Below, one piece after another: positions 1 to 11,710 of a DNA stretch of 64,000 bases; within the stretch, counting starts at the first letter, position 1; each line of letters begins with the position of its first letter. Made by a program: the position numbers and the translations under genes. The notes below the pieces were generated by a model. That model ran no database searches. It was given only the letters and a program-made list of their open reading frames with translations, and was not told the origin of the DNA. The stretch lies in assembly GCA_022605955.1 (NCBI GenBank), contig JAKCOZ010000308.1:124001-188000 (forward strand), given 5' to 3'. The stretch comes from Rallus limicola (Eukaryota > Chordata > Aves > Gruiformes > Rallidae).

Positions 1-29
1 GTGTCCTGTTAGGAGGTTTCAGACAAGCT
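1..29 (+). repeat. Partial satellite unit at left edge
   Basis: These 29 bases match unit positions 170-198 of the consensus, so the array continues to the left of the window. Confidence 0.97.
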
Positions 30-227
30 ATGCCTTTCAGTCCTAGCTTCTTTACTTTGGGAGTTATTGCTGGACGTTTAGCATGTTTTGAACTGCAGTC
101 TGCTAGGGCCGAGAAAAGCACCATAGGAGGTTCCAGGCATGTTCCCTCTTTCCAGGCAAAGGAAAAGGCTGAGAGCCAAAGTGACAGGGTCTGCTTGTGT
201 GTCCTGTTAGGAGGTTTCAGACAAGCT

Positions 228-425
228 ATGCCTTTCATGCCTAGCTTCTTTACTTTGGGAGTTATTGCTGGACGTTTAGCATGTTTTGAACTGCAGTCTG
301 CTAGGGCCGAGAAAAGCACCGTAGGAGGTTCCAGGCATGTTCCCTCTTTCCAGGCAAAGGAAAAGGCTGAGAGCCAAAGTGACAGGGTCTGCTTGTGTGT
401 CCTGTTATAAGGTTTCAGACAAGCT
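228..425 (+). repeat. TAA-marked unit 1
   Basis: An ATG-allele H unit in which GGA at unit positions 181-183 is TAA (TGTTATAAGG), closing the plus-strand open frame at 410. It is followed by a unit with A at position 55 (GCAAGT), a pairing repeated at 2208/2406 and 6169/6367. Confidence 0.93.
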
Positions 426-1019
426 ATGCCTTTCAGTCCTAGCTTCTTTACTTTGGGAGTTATTGCTGGACGTTTAGCAAGTTTTGAACTGCAGTCTGCT
501 AGGGCCGAGAAAAGCACCGTAGGAGGTTCCAGGCATGTTCCCTCTTTCCAGGCAAAGGAAAAGGCTGAGAGCCAAAGTGACAGGGTCTGCTTGTGTGTCC
601 TGTTAGGAGGTTTCAGACAAGCTATGCCTTTCAGGCCTAGCTTCTTTACTTTGGGAGTTATTGCTGGACGTTTAGCATGTTTTGAACTGCAGTCTGCTAG
701 GGCCGAGAAAAGCACCGTAGGAGGTTCCAGGCATGTTCCCTCTTTCCAGGCAAAGGAAAAGGCTGAGAGCCAAAGTGACAGGGTCTGCTTGTGTGTCCTG
801 TTAGGAGGTTTCAGACAAGCTATGCCTTTCAGTCCTAGCTTCTTTACTTTGGGAGTTATTGCTGGACGTTTAGCATGTTTTGAACTGCAGTCTGCTAGGG
901 CCGAGAAAAGCACTGTAGGAGGTAGCAGGTATGTTCCCTCTTTCCAGGCAAAGGAAAAGGCTGAGAGCCAAAGTGACAGGGTCTGCTTGTGTGTCCTGTT
1001 AGGAGGTTTCAGACAAGCT

Positions 1020-1217
1020 ATGCCTTTCAGTCCTAGCTTCTTTACTTTGGGAGTTATTGCTGGACGTTTAGCATGTTTTGAACTGCAGTCTGCTAGGGCC
1101 GAGAAAAGCACTGTAGGAGGTAGCAGGTATGTTCCTTCTTTCCAGGCAAAGGAAAAGGCTGAGAGCCAAAGTGACAGGGTCTGCTTGTGTGTCCTGTTAG
1201 GAGGTTTCAGACAAGCT
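1020..1217 (+). repeat. Representative Y-type monomer
   Basis: This unit differs from the H type by five linked substitutions: C93T, T103A, C104G, C109T and C117T. The cluster reads ACTGTAGGAGGTAGCAGG then TATGTTCCT. About 97 of 323 units carry this haplotype by hand count, usually separated by one to five H-type units. C93T removes the third CpG. The change at 109 produces CAGGTATGT, which resembles a 5' splice donor. Confidence 0.93.
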
Positions 1218-2207
1218 ATGCCTTTCAGTCCTAGCTTCTTTACTTTGGGAGTTATTGCTGGACGTTTAGCATGTTTTGAACTGCAGTCTGCTAGGGCCGA
1301 GAAAAGCACCGTAGGAGGTTCCAGGCATGTTCCCTCTTTCCATGCAAAGGAAAAGGCTGAGAGCCAAAGTGACAGGGTCTGCTTGTGTGTCCTGTTAGGA
1401 GGTTTCAGACAAGCTATGCCTTTCAGTCCTAGCTTCTTTACTTTGGGAGTTATTGCTGGACGTTTAGCATGTTTTGAACTGCAGTCTGCTAGGGCCGAGA
1501 AAAGCACCGTAGGAGGTTCCAGGCATGTTCCCTCTTTCCAGGCAAAGGAAAAGGCTGAGAGCCAAAGTGACAGGGTCTGCTTGTGTGTCCTGTTAGGAGG
1601 TTTCAGACAAGCTATGCCTTTCAGTCCTAGCTTCTTTATTTTGGGAGTTATTGCTGGACGTTTAGCATGTTTTGAACTGCAGTCTGCTAGGGCCGAGAAA
1701 AGCACCGTAGGAGGTTCCAGGCATGTTCCCTCTTTCCAGGCAAAGGAAAAGGCTGAGAGCCAAAGTGACAGGGTCTGCTTGTGTGTCCTGTTAGGAGGTT
1801 TCAGACAAGCTATGCCTTTCAGTCCTAGCTTCTTTACTTTGGGAGTTATTGCTGGACGTTTAGCATGTTTTGAACTGCAGTCTGCTAGGGCCGAGAAAAG
1901 CACTGTAGGAGGTAGCAGGTATGTTCCTTCTTTCCAGGCAAAGGAAAAGGCTGAGAGCCAAAGTGACAGGGTCTGCTTGTGTGTCCTGTTAGGAGGTTTC
2001 AGACAAGCTATGCCTTTCAGTCCTAGCTTCTTTACTTTGGGAGTTATTGCTGGACGTTTAGCATGTTTTGAACTGCAGTCTGCTAGGGCCGAGAAAAGCA
2101 CCGTAGGAGGTTCCAGGCATGTTCCCTCTTTCCAGGCAAAGGAAAAGGCTGAGAGCCAAAGTGACAGGGTCTGCTTGTGTGTCCTGTTAGGAGGTTTCAG
2201 ACAAGCT

Positions 2208-2405
2208 ATGCCTTTCATGCCTAGCTTCTTTACTTTGGGAGTTATTGCTGGACGTTTAGCATGTTTTGAACTGCAGTCTGCTAGGGCCGAGAAAAGCACC
2301 GTAGGAGGTTCCAGGCATGTTCCCTCTTTCCAGGCAAAGGAAAAGGCTGAGAGCCAAAGTGACAGGGTCTGCTTGTGTGTCCTGTTATAAGGTTTCAGAC
2401 AAGCT
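2208..2405 (+). repeat. TAA-marked unit 2
   Basis: Same mark as the unit at 228, exactly ten units (1,980 bp) downstream, and again followed by a GCAAGT unit. The rest of the two ten-unit intervals matches only in part. Confidence 0.93.
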
Positions 2406-4385
2406 ATGCCTTTCAGTCCTAGCTTCTTTACTTTGGGAGTTATTGCTGGACGTTTAGCAAGTTTTGAACTGCAGTCTGCTAGGGCCGAGAAAAGCACCGT
2501 AGGAGGTTCCAGGCATGTTCCCTCTTTCCAGGCAAAGGAAAAGGCTGAGAGCCAAAGTGACAGGGTCTGCTTGTGTGTCCTGTTAGGAGGTTTCAGACAA
2601 GCTATGCCTTTCATGCCTAGCTTCTTTACTTTGGGAGTTATTGCTGGACGTTTAGCATGTTTTGAACTGCAGTCTGCTAGGGCCGAGAAAAGCACCGTAG
2701 GAGCTTCCAGGCATGTTCCCTCTTTCCAGGCAAAGGAAAAGGCTGAGAGCCAAAGTGACAGGGTCTGCTTGTGTGTCCTGTTAGGAGGTTTCAGACAAGC
2801 TATGCCTTTCATGCCTAGCTTCTTTACTTTAGCAGTTATTGCTGGACGTTTAGCATGTTTTGAACTGCAGTCTGCTAGGGCCGAGAAAAGCACTGTAGGA
2901 GGTAGCAGGTATGTTCCCTCTTTCCAGGCAAAGGAAAAGGCTGAGAGCCAAAGTGACAGGGTCTGCTTGTGTGTCCTGTTAGGAGGTTTCAGACAAGCTA
3001 TGCCTTTCAGTCCTAGCTTCTTTACTTTGGGAGTTATTGCTGGACGTTTAGCATGTTTTGAACTGCAGTCTGCTAGGGCCGAGAAAAGCACTGTAGGAGG
3101 TAGCAGGTATGTTCCTTCTTTCCAGGCAAAGGAAAAGGCTGAGAGCCAAAGTGACAGGGTCTGCTTGTGTGTCCTGTTAGGAGGTTTCAGACAAGCTATG
3201 CCTTTCAGTCCTAGCTTCTTTACTTTGGGAGTTATTGCTGGACGTTTAGCATGTTTTGAACTGCAGTCTGCTAGGGCCGAGAAAAGCACCGTAGGAGCTT
3301 CCAGGCATGTTCCCTCTTTCCAGGCAAAGGAAAAGGCTGAGAGCCAAAGTGACAGGGTCTGCTTGTGTGTCCTGTTAGGAGGTTTCAGACAAGCTATGCC
3401 TTTCAGTCCTAGCTTCTTTACTTTGGGAGTTATTGCTGGACGTTTAGCAAGTTTTGAACTGCAGTCTTCTAGGGCCGAGAAAAGCACTGTAGGAGGTTCC
3501 AGGCATGTTCCCTCTTTCCAGGCAAAGGAAAAGGCTGAGAGCCAAAGTGACAGGGTCTGCTTGTGTGTCCTGTTAGGAGGTTTCAGACAAGCTATGCCTT
3601 TCAGGCCTAGCTTCTTTACTTTGGGAGTTATTGCTGGACGTTTAGCATGTTTTGAACTGCAGTCTGCTAGGGCCGAGAAAAGCACCGTAGGAGGTTCCAG
3701 GCATGTTCCCTCTTTCCAGGCAAAGGAAAAGGCTGAGAGCCAAAGTGACAGGGTCTGCTTGTGTGTCCTGTTAGGAGGTTTCAGACAAGCTATGCCTTTC
3801 AGTCCTAGCTTCTTTACTTTGGGAGTTATTGCTGGACGTTTAGCATGTTTTGAACTGCAGTCTGCTAGGGCCGAGAAAAGCACTGTAGGAGGTTCCAGGC
3901 ATGTTCCTTCTTTCCAGGCAAAGGAAAAGGCTGAGAGCCAAAGTGACAGGGTCTGCTTGTGTGTCCTGTTAGGAGGTTTCAGACAAGCTATGCCATTCAG
4001 TCCTAGCTTCTTTACTTTGGGAGTTATTGCTGGACGTTTAGCATGTTTTGAACTGCAGTCTGCTAGGGCCGAGAAAAGCACCGTAGGAGGTTCCAGGCAT
4101 GTTCCCTCTTTCCAGGCAAAGGAAAAGGCTGAGAGCCAAAGTGACAGGGTCTGCTTGTGTGTCCTGTTAGGAGGTTTCAGACAAGCTATGCCTTTCATGC
4201 CTAGCTTCTTTACTTTGGGAGTTATTGCTGGACGTTTAGCATGTTTTGAACTGCAGTCTGCTAGGGCCGAGAAAAGCACCGTAGGAGGTTCCAGTCATGT
4301 TCCCTCTTTCCAGGCAAAGGAAAAGGCTGAGAGCCAAAGTGACAGGGTCTGCTTGTGTGTCCTGTTAGGAGGTTTCAGACAAGCT

Positions 4386-4583
4386 ATGCCTTTCAGTCCT
4401 AGCTTCTTTACTTTGGGAGTTATTGCTGGACGTTTAGCATGTTTTGAACTGCAGTCTGCTAGGGCCGAGAAAAGCACCGTAGGAGGTTCCAGGCATGTTC
4501 CCTCTTTCCAGGCAAAGGAAAAGGCTGAGAGCCAAAGTGACAGGGTCTGCTTGTGTGTCCTGTTAGGAGGTTTCAGACAAGCT
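4386..4583 (+). repeat. Representative H-type monomer (consensus unit)
   Basis: This copy equals the consensus I derived by eye. Landmarks in unit coordinates: ATGCCTTTCAGTCCTAGC at 1-18; PstI site CTGCAG at 64-69; GGGCCGAG at 77-84; ACCGTAGGAGGTTCCAGG at 91-108; a pyrimidine-rich stretch ending TTCCAG at 113-126; TTAGGAGGTTTCAG at 178-191. CpG sites lie at 46-47, 81-82 and 93-94. Two frames, one per strand, lack stops over all 66 codons, so concatenated copies stay open until a variant breaks them. Confidence 0.95.
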
Positions 4584-5771
4584 ATGCCTTTCCGTCCTAG
4601 CTTCTTTACTTTGGGAGTTATTGCTGGACGTTTAGCATGTTTTGAACTGCAGTCTGCTAGGGCCGAGAAAAGCACCGTAGGAGGTTCCAGGCATGTTCCC
4701 TCTTTCCAGGCAAAGGAAAAGGCTGAGAGCCAAAGTGACAGGGTCTGCTTGTGTGTCCTGTTAGGAGGTTTCAGACAAGCTATGCCTTTCAGTCCTAGCT
4801 TCTTTACTTTGGGAGTTATTGCTGGACGTTTAGCATGTTTTGAACTGCAGTCTGCTAGGGCCGAGAAAAGCACTGTAGGAGGTAGCAGGTATGTTCCTTC
4901 TTTCCAGGCAAAGGAAAAGGCTGAGAGCCAAAGTGACAGGGTCTGCTTGTGTGTCCTGTTAGGAGGTTTCAAACAAGCTATGCCTTTCAGTCCTAGCTTC
5001 TTTACTTTGGGAGTTATTGCTGGACGTTTAGCATGTTTTGAACTGCAGTCTGCTAGGGCCGAGAAAAGCACCGTAGGAGCTTCCAGGCATGTTCCCTCTT
5101 TCCATGCAAAGGAAAAGGCTGAGAGCCAAAGTGACAGGGTCTGCTTGTGTGTCCTGTTAGGAGGTTTCAGACAAGCTATGCCTTTCAGGCCTAGCTTCTT
5201 TACTTTGGGAGTTATTGCTGGACGTTTAGCAAGTTTTGAACTGCGGTCTGCTAGGGCCGAGAAAAGCACCGTAGGAGGTTCCAGGCATGTTCCCTCTTTC
5301 CAGGCAAAGGAAAAGGCTGAGAGCCAAAGTGACAGGGTCTGCTTGTGTGTCCTGTTAGGAGGTTTCAGACAAGCTATGCCTTTCAGTCCTAGCTTCTTTA
5401 CTTTGGGAGTTATTGCTGGACGTTTAGCAAGTTTTGAACTGCGGTCTGCTAGGGCCGAGAAAAGCACCGTAGGAGGTTCCAGGCATGTTCCCTCTTTCCA
5501 GGCAAAGGAAAAGGCTGAGAGCCAAAGTGACAGGGTCTGCTTGTGTGTCCTGTTAGGAGGTTTCAGACAAGCTATGCCTTTCAGTCCTAGCTTCTTTATT
5601 TTGGGAGTTATTGCTGGACGTTTAGCATGTTTTGAACTGCAGTCTGCTAGGGCCGAGAAAAGCACCGTAGGAGGTTCCAGGCATGTTCCCTCTTTCCAGG
5701 CAAAGGAAAAGGCTGAGAGCCAAAGTGACAGGGTCTGCTTGTGTGTCCTGTTAGGAGGTTTCAGACAAGCT

Positions 5772-5970
5772 ATGCCTTTCAGTCCTAGCTTCTTTACTTT
5801 GGGAGTTATTGCTGGACGTTTAGCATGTTTTGAACTGCAGTCTGCTAGGGCCGAGAAAAGCACTGTAGGAGGGTAGCAGGTATGTTCCTTCTTTCCAGGC
5901 AAAGGAAAAGGCTGAGAGCCAAAGTGACAGGGTCTGCTTGTGTGTCCTGTTAGGAGGTTTCAGACAAGCT
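5772..5970 (+). repeat. 199-bp unit with a one-base G insertion
   Basis: The Y-type run GGAGGTAGC is GGAGGGTAGC here, with an extra G within 5871-5873. This is the only unit longer than 198 bp. It shifts the downstream phase by one and breaks the open frames on both strands. A homopolymer sequencing error is possible, because it is a single base in a G run. Confidence 0.92.
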
Positions 5971-6168
5971 ATGCCTTTCAGTCCTAGCTTCTTTACTTTG
6001 GGAGTTATTGCTGGACGTTTAGCATGTTTTGAACTGCAGTCTGCTAGGGCCGAGAAAAGCACCGTAGGAGGTTCCAGGCATGTTCCCTCTTTCCAGGCAA
6101 AGGAAAAGGCTGAGAGCCAAAGTGACAGGGTCTGCTTGTGTGTCCTGTTAGGAGGTTTCAGACAAGCT

Positions 6169-6366
6169 ATGCCTTTCATGCCTAGCTTCTTTACTTTGGG
6201 AGTTATTGCTGGACGTTTAGCATGTTTTGAACTGCAGTCTGCTAGGGCCGAGAAAAGCACCGTAGGAGGTTCCAGGCATGTTCCCTCTTTCCAGGCAAAG
6301 GAAAAGGCTGAGAGCCAAAGTGACAGGGTCTGCTTGTGTGTCCTGTTATAAGGTTTCAGACAAGCT
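6169..6366 (+). repeat. TAA-marked unit 3
   Basis: ATG-allele H unit with TAA at 181-183 (stop at 6351). It is followed by a GCAAGT unit at 6367 and then by another TAA-marked unit, so the mark recurs at a spacing of only two units. Confidence 0.93.
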
Positions 6367-6564
6367 ATGCCTTTCAGTCCTAGCTTCTTTACTTTGGGAG
6401 TTATTGCTGGACGTTTAGCAAGTTTTGAACTGCAGTCTGCTAGGGCCGAGAAAAGCACCGTAGGAGGTTCCAGGCATGTTCCCTCTTTCCAGGCAAAGGA
6501 AAAGGCTGAGAGCCAAAGTGACAGGGTCTGCTTGTGTGTCCTGTTAGGAGGTTTCAGACAAGCT

Positions 6565-6762
6565 ATGCCTTTCATGCCTAGCTTCTTTACTTTGGGAGTT
6601 ATTGCTGGACGTTTAGCATGTTTTGAACTGCAGTCTGCTAGGGCCGAGAAAAGCACCGTAGGAGGTTCCAGGCATGTTCCCTCTTTCCAGGCAAAGGAAA
6701 AGGCTGAGAGCCAAAGTGACAGGGTCTGCTTGTGTGTCCTGTTATAAGGTTTCAGACAAGCT
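6565..6762 (+). repeat. TAA-marked unit 4
   Basis: Same mark (stop at 6747), but followed by an ATG-allele H unit with T at position 55 rather than a GCAAGT unit. The 6169-6366 and 6565-6762 units look like a short two-unit duplication. Confidence 0.93.
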
Positions 6763-7752
6763 ATGCCTTTCATGCCTAGCTTCTTTACTTTGGGAGTTAT
6801 TGCTGGACGTTTAGCATGTTTTGAACTGCAGTCTGCTAGGGCCGAGAAAAGCACCGTAGGAGGTTCCAGGCATGTTCCCTCTTTCCAGGCAAAGGAAAAG
6901 GCTGAGAGCCAAAGTGACAGGGTCTGCTTGTGTGTCCTGTTAGGAGGTTTCAGACAAGCTATGCCTTTCATGCCTAGCTTCTTTACTTTGGGAGTTATTG
7001 CTGGACGTTTAGCATGTTTTGAACTGCAGTCTGCTAGGGCCGAGAAAAGCACCGTAGGAGGTTCCAGGCATGTTCCCTCTTTCCAGGCAAAGGAAAAGGC
7101 TGAGAGCCAAAGTGACAGGGTCTGCTTGTGTGTCCTGTTAGGAGGTTTCAGACAAGCTATGCCTTTCAGTCCTAGCTTCTTTACTTTGGGAGTTATTGCT
7201 GGACGTTTAGCATGTTTTGAACTGCAGTCTGCTAGGGCCGAGAAAAGCACTGTAGGAGGTAGCAGGTATGTTCCTTCTTTCCAGGCAAAGGAAAAGGCTG
7301 AGAGCCAAAGTGATAGGGTCTGCTTGTGTGTCCTGTTAGGAGGTTTCAGACAAGCTATGCCTTTCAGTCCTAGCTTCTTTACTTTGGGAGTTATTGCTGG
7401 ACGTTTAGCATGTTTTGAACTGCAGTCTGCTAGGGCCGAGAAAAGCACCGTAGGAGCTTCCAGGCATGTTCCCTCTTTCCAGGCAAAGGAAAAGGCTGAG
7501 AGCCAAAGTAACAGGGTCTGCTTGTGTGTCCTGTTAGGAGGTTTCAGACAAGCTATGCCTTTCAGTCCTAGCTTCTTTACTTTGGGAGTTATTGCTGGAC
7601 GTTTAGCATGTTTTGAACTGCAGTCTGCTAGGGCCGAGAAAAGCACCGTAGGAGGTAGCAGGTATGTTACCTCTTTCAAGGCAAAGGAAAAGGCTGAGAG
7701 CCAAAGTGACAGGGTCTGCTTGTGTGTCCTGTTAGGAGGTTTCAGACAAGCT

Positions 7753-7949
7753 ATGCCTTTCATGCCATCTTCTTTACTTTAGGAGTTACTGCTGGACGTT
7801 TAGCATGTTTTGAACTGCAGTCTGCTAGGGCCGAGAAAAGCACTGTAGGAGGTAGCAGGTATGTTCCTTCTTTCCAGGCAAAGGAAAAGGCTGAGAGCCA
7901 AAATGACAGGGTCTGCTTGTGTGTCCTGTTAGGAGGTTTCAGACAAGCT
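7753..7949 (+). repeat. D-type 197-bp unit 1
   Basis: The D type carries linked diagnostics: CCTAGCTTC shortened to CCATCTTC (one base lost), TTGGGAG changed to TTAGGAG, and ATTGCTGG changed to ACTGCTGG, all on a Y background. Most copies also have CAAAATGAC instead of CAAAGTGAC. The deletion shifts the plus frame and exposes TAG at 7780-7782. It starts a seven-unit interval ending at the next D unit. Confidence 0.95.
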
Positions 7950-9137
7950 ATGCCTTTCAGTCCTAGCTTCTTTACTTTGGGAGTTATTGCTGGACGTTTA
8001 GCATGTTTTGAACTGCAGTCTGCTAGGGCCGAGAAAAGCACCGTAGGAGCTTCCAGGCATGTTCCCTCTTTCCAGGCAAAGGAAAAGGCTGAGAGCCAAA
8101 GTGACAGGGTCTGCTTGTGTGTCCTGTTAGGAGGTTTCAGACAAGCTATGCCTTTCAGTCCTAGCTTCTTTATTTTGGGAGTTATTGCTGGACGTTTAGC
8201 ATGTTTTGAACTGCAGTCTGCTAGGGCCGAGAAAAGCACCGTAGGAGGTTCCAGGCATGTTCCCTCTTTCCAGGCAAAGGAAAAGGCTGAGAGCCAAAGT
8301 GACAGGGTCTGCTTGTGTGTCCTGTTAGGAGGTTTCAGACAAGCTATGCCTTTCATGCCTAGCTTCTTTACTTTGGGAGTTATTGCTGGACGTTTAGCAT
8401 GTTTTGAACTGCAGTCTGCTAGGGCCGAGAAAAGCACCGTAGGAGGTTCCAGGCATGTTCCCTCTTTCCATGCAAAGGAAAAGGCTGAGAGCCAAAGTGA
8501 CAGGGTCTGCTTGTGTGTCCTGTTAGGAGGTTTCAGACAAGCTATGCCTTTCATGCCTAGCTTCTTTACTTTGGGAGTTATTGCTGGACGTTTAGCATGT
8601 TTTGAACTGCAGTCTGCTAGGGCCGAGAAAAGCACCGTAGGAGGTTCCAGGCATGTTCCCTCTTTCCAGGCAAAGGAAAAGGCTGAGAGCCAAAGTGACA
8701 GGGTCTGCTTGTGTGTCCTGTTAGGAGGTTTCAGACAAGCTATGCCTTTCAGTCCTAGCTTCTTTACTTTGGGAGTTATTGCTGGACGTTTAGCATGTTT
8801 AGAACTGCAGTCTGCTAGGGCCGAGAAAAGCACTGTAGGAGGTAGCAGGTATGTTACCTCTTTCAAGGCAAAGGAAAAGGCTGAGAGCCAAAGTGACAGG
8901 GTCTGCTTGTGTGTCCTGTTAGGAGGTTTCAGACAAGCTATGCCTTTCCGTCCTAGCTTCTTTACTTTGGGAGTTATTGCTGGACGTTTAGCATGTTTTG
9001 AACTGCAGTCTGCTAGGGCCGAGAAAAGCACCGTAGGAGGTTCCAGGCATGTTCCCTCTTTCCAGGCAAAGGAAAAGGCTGAGAGCCAAAGTGACAGGGT
9101 CTGCTTGTGTGTCCTGTTAGGAGGTTTCAGACAAGCT

Positions 9138-9334
9138 ATGCCTTTCATGCCATCTTCTTTACTTTAGGAGTTACTGCTGGACGTTTAGCATGTTTTGAAC
9201 TGCAGTCTGCTAGGGCCGAGAAAAGCACTGTAGGAGGTAGCAGGTATGTTCCTTCTTTCCAGGCAAAGGAAAAGGCTGAGAGCCAAAATGACAGGGTCTG
9301 CTTGTGTGTCCTGTTAGGAGGTTTCAGACAAGCT
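9138..9334 (+). repeat. D-type 197-bp unit 2
   Basis: It lies 1,385 bp (seven units) after the first D unit and is followed by the same next two classes: a GCTTCC unit, then a unit with TTTATTTTGG. After it there are exactly 54 units of 198 bp before the next D unit. Confidence 0.95.
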
Positions 9335-10126
9335 ATGCCTTTCAGTCCTAGCTTCTTTACTTTGGGAGTTATTGCTGGACGTTTAGCATGTTTTGAACTG
9401 CAGTCTGCTAGGGCCGAGAAAAGCACCGTAGGAGCTTCCAGGCATGTTCCCTCTTTCCAGGCAAAGGAAAAGGCTGAGAGCCAAAGTGACAGGGTCTGCT
9501 TGTGTGTCCTGTTAGGAGGTTTCAGACAAGCTATGCCTTTCAGTCCTAGCTTCTTTATTTTGGGAGTTATTGCTGGACGTTTAGCATGTTTTGAACTGCA
9601 GTCTGCTAGGGCCGAGAAAAGCACCGTAGGAGGTTCCAGGCATGTTCCCTCTTTCCAGGCAAAGGAAAAGGCTGAGAGCCAAAGTGACAGGGTCTGCTTG
9701 TGTGTCCTGTTAGGAGGTTTCAGACAAGCTATGCCTTTCATGCCTAGCTTCTTTACTTTGGGAGTTATTGCTGGACGTTTAGCATGTTTTGAACTGCAGT
9801 CTGCTAGGGCCGAGAAAAGCACCGTAGGAGGTTCCAGGCATGTTCCCTCTTTCCAGGCAAAGGAAAAGGCTGAGAGCCAAAGTGACAGGGTCTGCTTGTG
9901 TGTCCTGTTAGGAGGTTTCAGACAAGCTATGCCTTTCATGCCTAGCTTCTTTACTTTGGGAGTTATTGCTGGACGTTTAGCATGTTTTGAACTGCAGTCT
10001 GCTAGGGCCGAGAAAAGCACTGTAGGAGGTAGCAGGTATGTTCCTTCTTTCCAGGCAAATGAAAAGGCTGAGAGCAAAAGTGACAGGGTCTGCTTGTGTG
10101 TCCTGTTAGGAGGTTTCAGACAAGCT

Positions 10127-11512
10127 ATGCCTTTCAGTCCTAGCTTCTTTACTTTGGGAGTTATTGCTGGACGTTTAGCATGTTTTGAACTGCAGTCTGC
10201 TAGGGCCGAGAAAAGCACCGTAGGAGGTTCCAGGCATGTTCCCTCTTTCCAGGCAAAGGAAAAGGCTGAGAGCCAAAGTGATAGGGTCTGCTTGTGTGTC
10301 CTGTTAGGAGGTTTCAGACAAGCTATGCCTTTCAGTCCTAGCTTCTTTACTTTGGGAGTTATTGCTGGACGTTTAGCATGTTTTGAACTGCAGTCTGCTA
10401 GGGCCGAGAAAAGCACTGTAGGAGGTAGCAGGTATGTTCCTTCTTTCCAGGCAAAGGAAAAGGCTGAGAGCCAAAGTGACAGGGTCTGCTTGTGTGTCCT
10501 GTTAGGAGGTTTCAGACAAGCTATGCCTTTCATGCCTAGCTTCTTTACTTTGGGAGTTATTGCTGGACGTTTAGCATGTTTTGAACTGCAGTCTGCTAGG
10601 GCCGAGAAAAGCACCGTAGGAGGTTCCAGGCATGTTCCCTCTTTCCAGGCAAAGGAAAAGGCTGAGAGCCAAAGTGACAGGGTCTGCTTGTGTGTCCTGT
10701 TAGGAGGTTTCAGACAAGCTATGCCTTTCATGCCTAGCTTCTTTACTTTGGGAGTTATTGCTGGACGTTTAGCATGTTTTGAACTGCAGTCTGCTAGGGC
10801 CGAGAAAAGCACCGTAGGAGGTTCCAGGCATGTTCCCTCTTTCCAGGCAAAGGAAAAGGCTGAGAGCCAAAGTGACAGGGTCTGCTTGTGTGTCCTGTTA
10901 GGAGGTTTCAGACAAGCTATGCCTTTCATGCCTAGCTTCTTTACTTTGGGAGTTATTGCTGGACGTTTAGCATGTTTTGAACTGCAGTCTGCTAGGGCCG
11001 AGAAAAGCACTGTAGGAGGTAGCAGGTATGTTCCTTCTTTCCAGGCAAAGGAAAAGGCTGAGAGCCAAAGTGACAGGGTCTGCTTGTGTGTCCTGTTAGG
11101 AGGTTTCAGACAAGCTATGCCTTTCAGTCCTAGCTTCTTTACTTTGGGAGTTATTGCTGGACGTTTAGCAGGTTTTGAACTGCAGTCTGCTAGGGCCGAG
11201 AAAAGCACCGTAGGAGGTTCCAGGCATGTTCCCTCTTTCCAGGCAAAGGAAAAGGCTGAGAGCCAAAGTGACAGGGTCTGCTTGTGTGTCCTGTTAGGAG
11301 GTTTCAGACAAGCTATGCCTTTCAGTCCTAGCTTCTTTACTTTGGGAGTTATTGCTGGACGTTTAGCAGGTTTTGAACTGCAGTCTGCTAGGGCCGAGAA
11401 AAGCACTGTAGGAGGTAGCAGGTATGTTCCTTCTTTCTAGGCAAAGGAAAAGGCTGAGAGCCAAAGTGACAGGGTCTGCTTGTGTGTCCTGTTAGGAGGT
11501 TTCAGACAAGCT
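10127..11512 (+). repeat. Seven-unit higher-order block, copy 1 (1,386 bp)
   Basis: The order of unit classes is S-H, S-Y, M-H, M-H, M-Y, S-H with G55, S-Y with G55 plus TAG. The same order follows directly in 11513-12898. The rare GTGATAGGG variant (ATAG at 10281) recurs exactly 1,386 bp on (11667), supporting duplication as a block. Confidence 0.85.
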
Positions 11513-11710
11513 ATGCCTTTCAGTCCTAGTTTCTTTACTTTGGGAGTTATTGCTAGGCGTTTAGCATGTTTTGAACTGCAGTCTGCTAGGGCCGAGAAAA
11601 GCACCGTAGGAGGTTCCAGGCATGTTCCCTCTTTCCAGGCAAAGGAAAAGGCTGAGAGCCAAAGTGATAGGGTCTGCTTGTGTGTCCTGTTAGGAGGTTT
11701 CAGACAAGCT
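11315..11710 (+). repeat. TAG/AGGCGT unit junction 1
   Basis: The first unit has TTCCAGGC changed to TTCTAGGC, giving CTAG at 11437-11440. The next unit has TGGACGT changed to TAGGCGT. All six TAG-marked units in the window are followed at once by an AGGCGT unit, so the two marks travel as a junction. Confidence 0.93.

Noticed and set aside
178..191. Telomere-like TTAGG within TTAGGAGGTTTCAG
   Set aside because: It is a single TTAGG per 198-bp unit, with no TTAGGG tandem run.
5868..5880. The +1 G insertion as a programmed frameshift site
   Set aside because: It is a one-off base in a G run within non-coding satellite. Random mutation or a homopolymer sequencing error is simpler.
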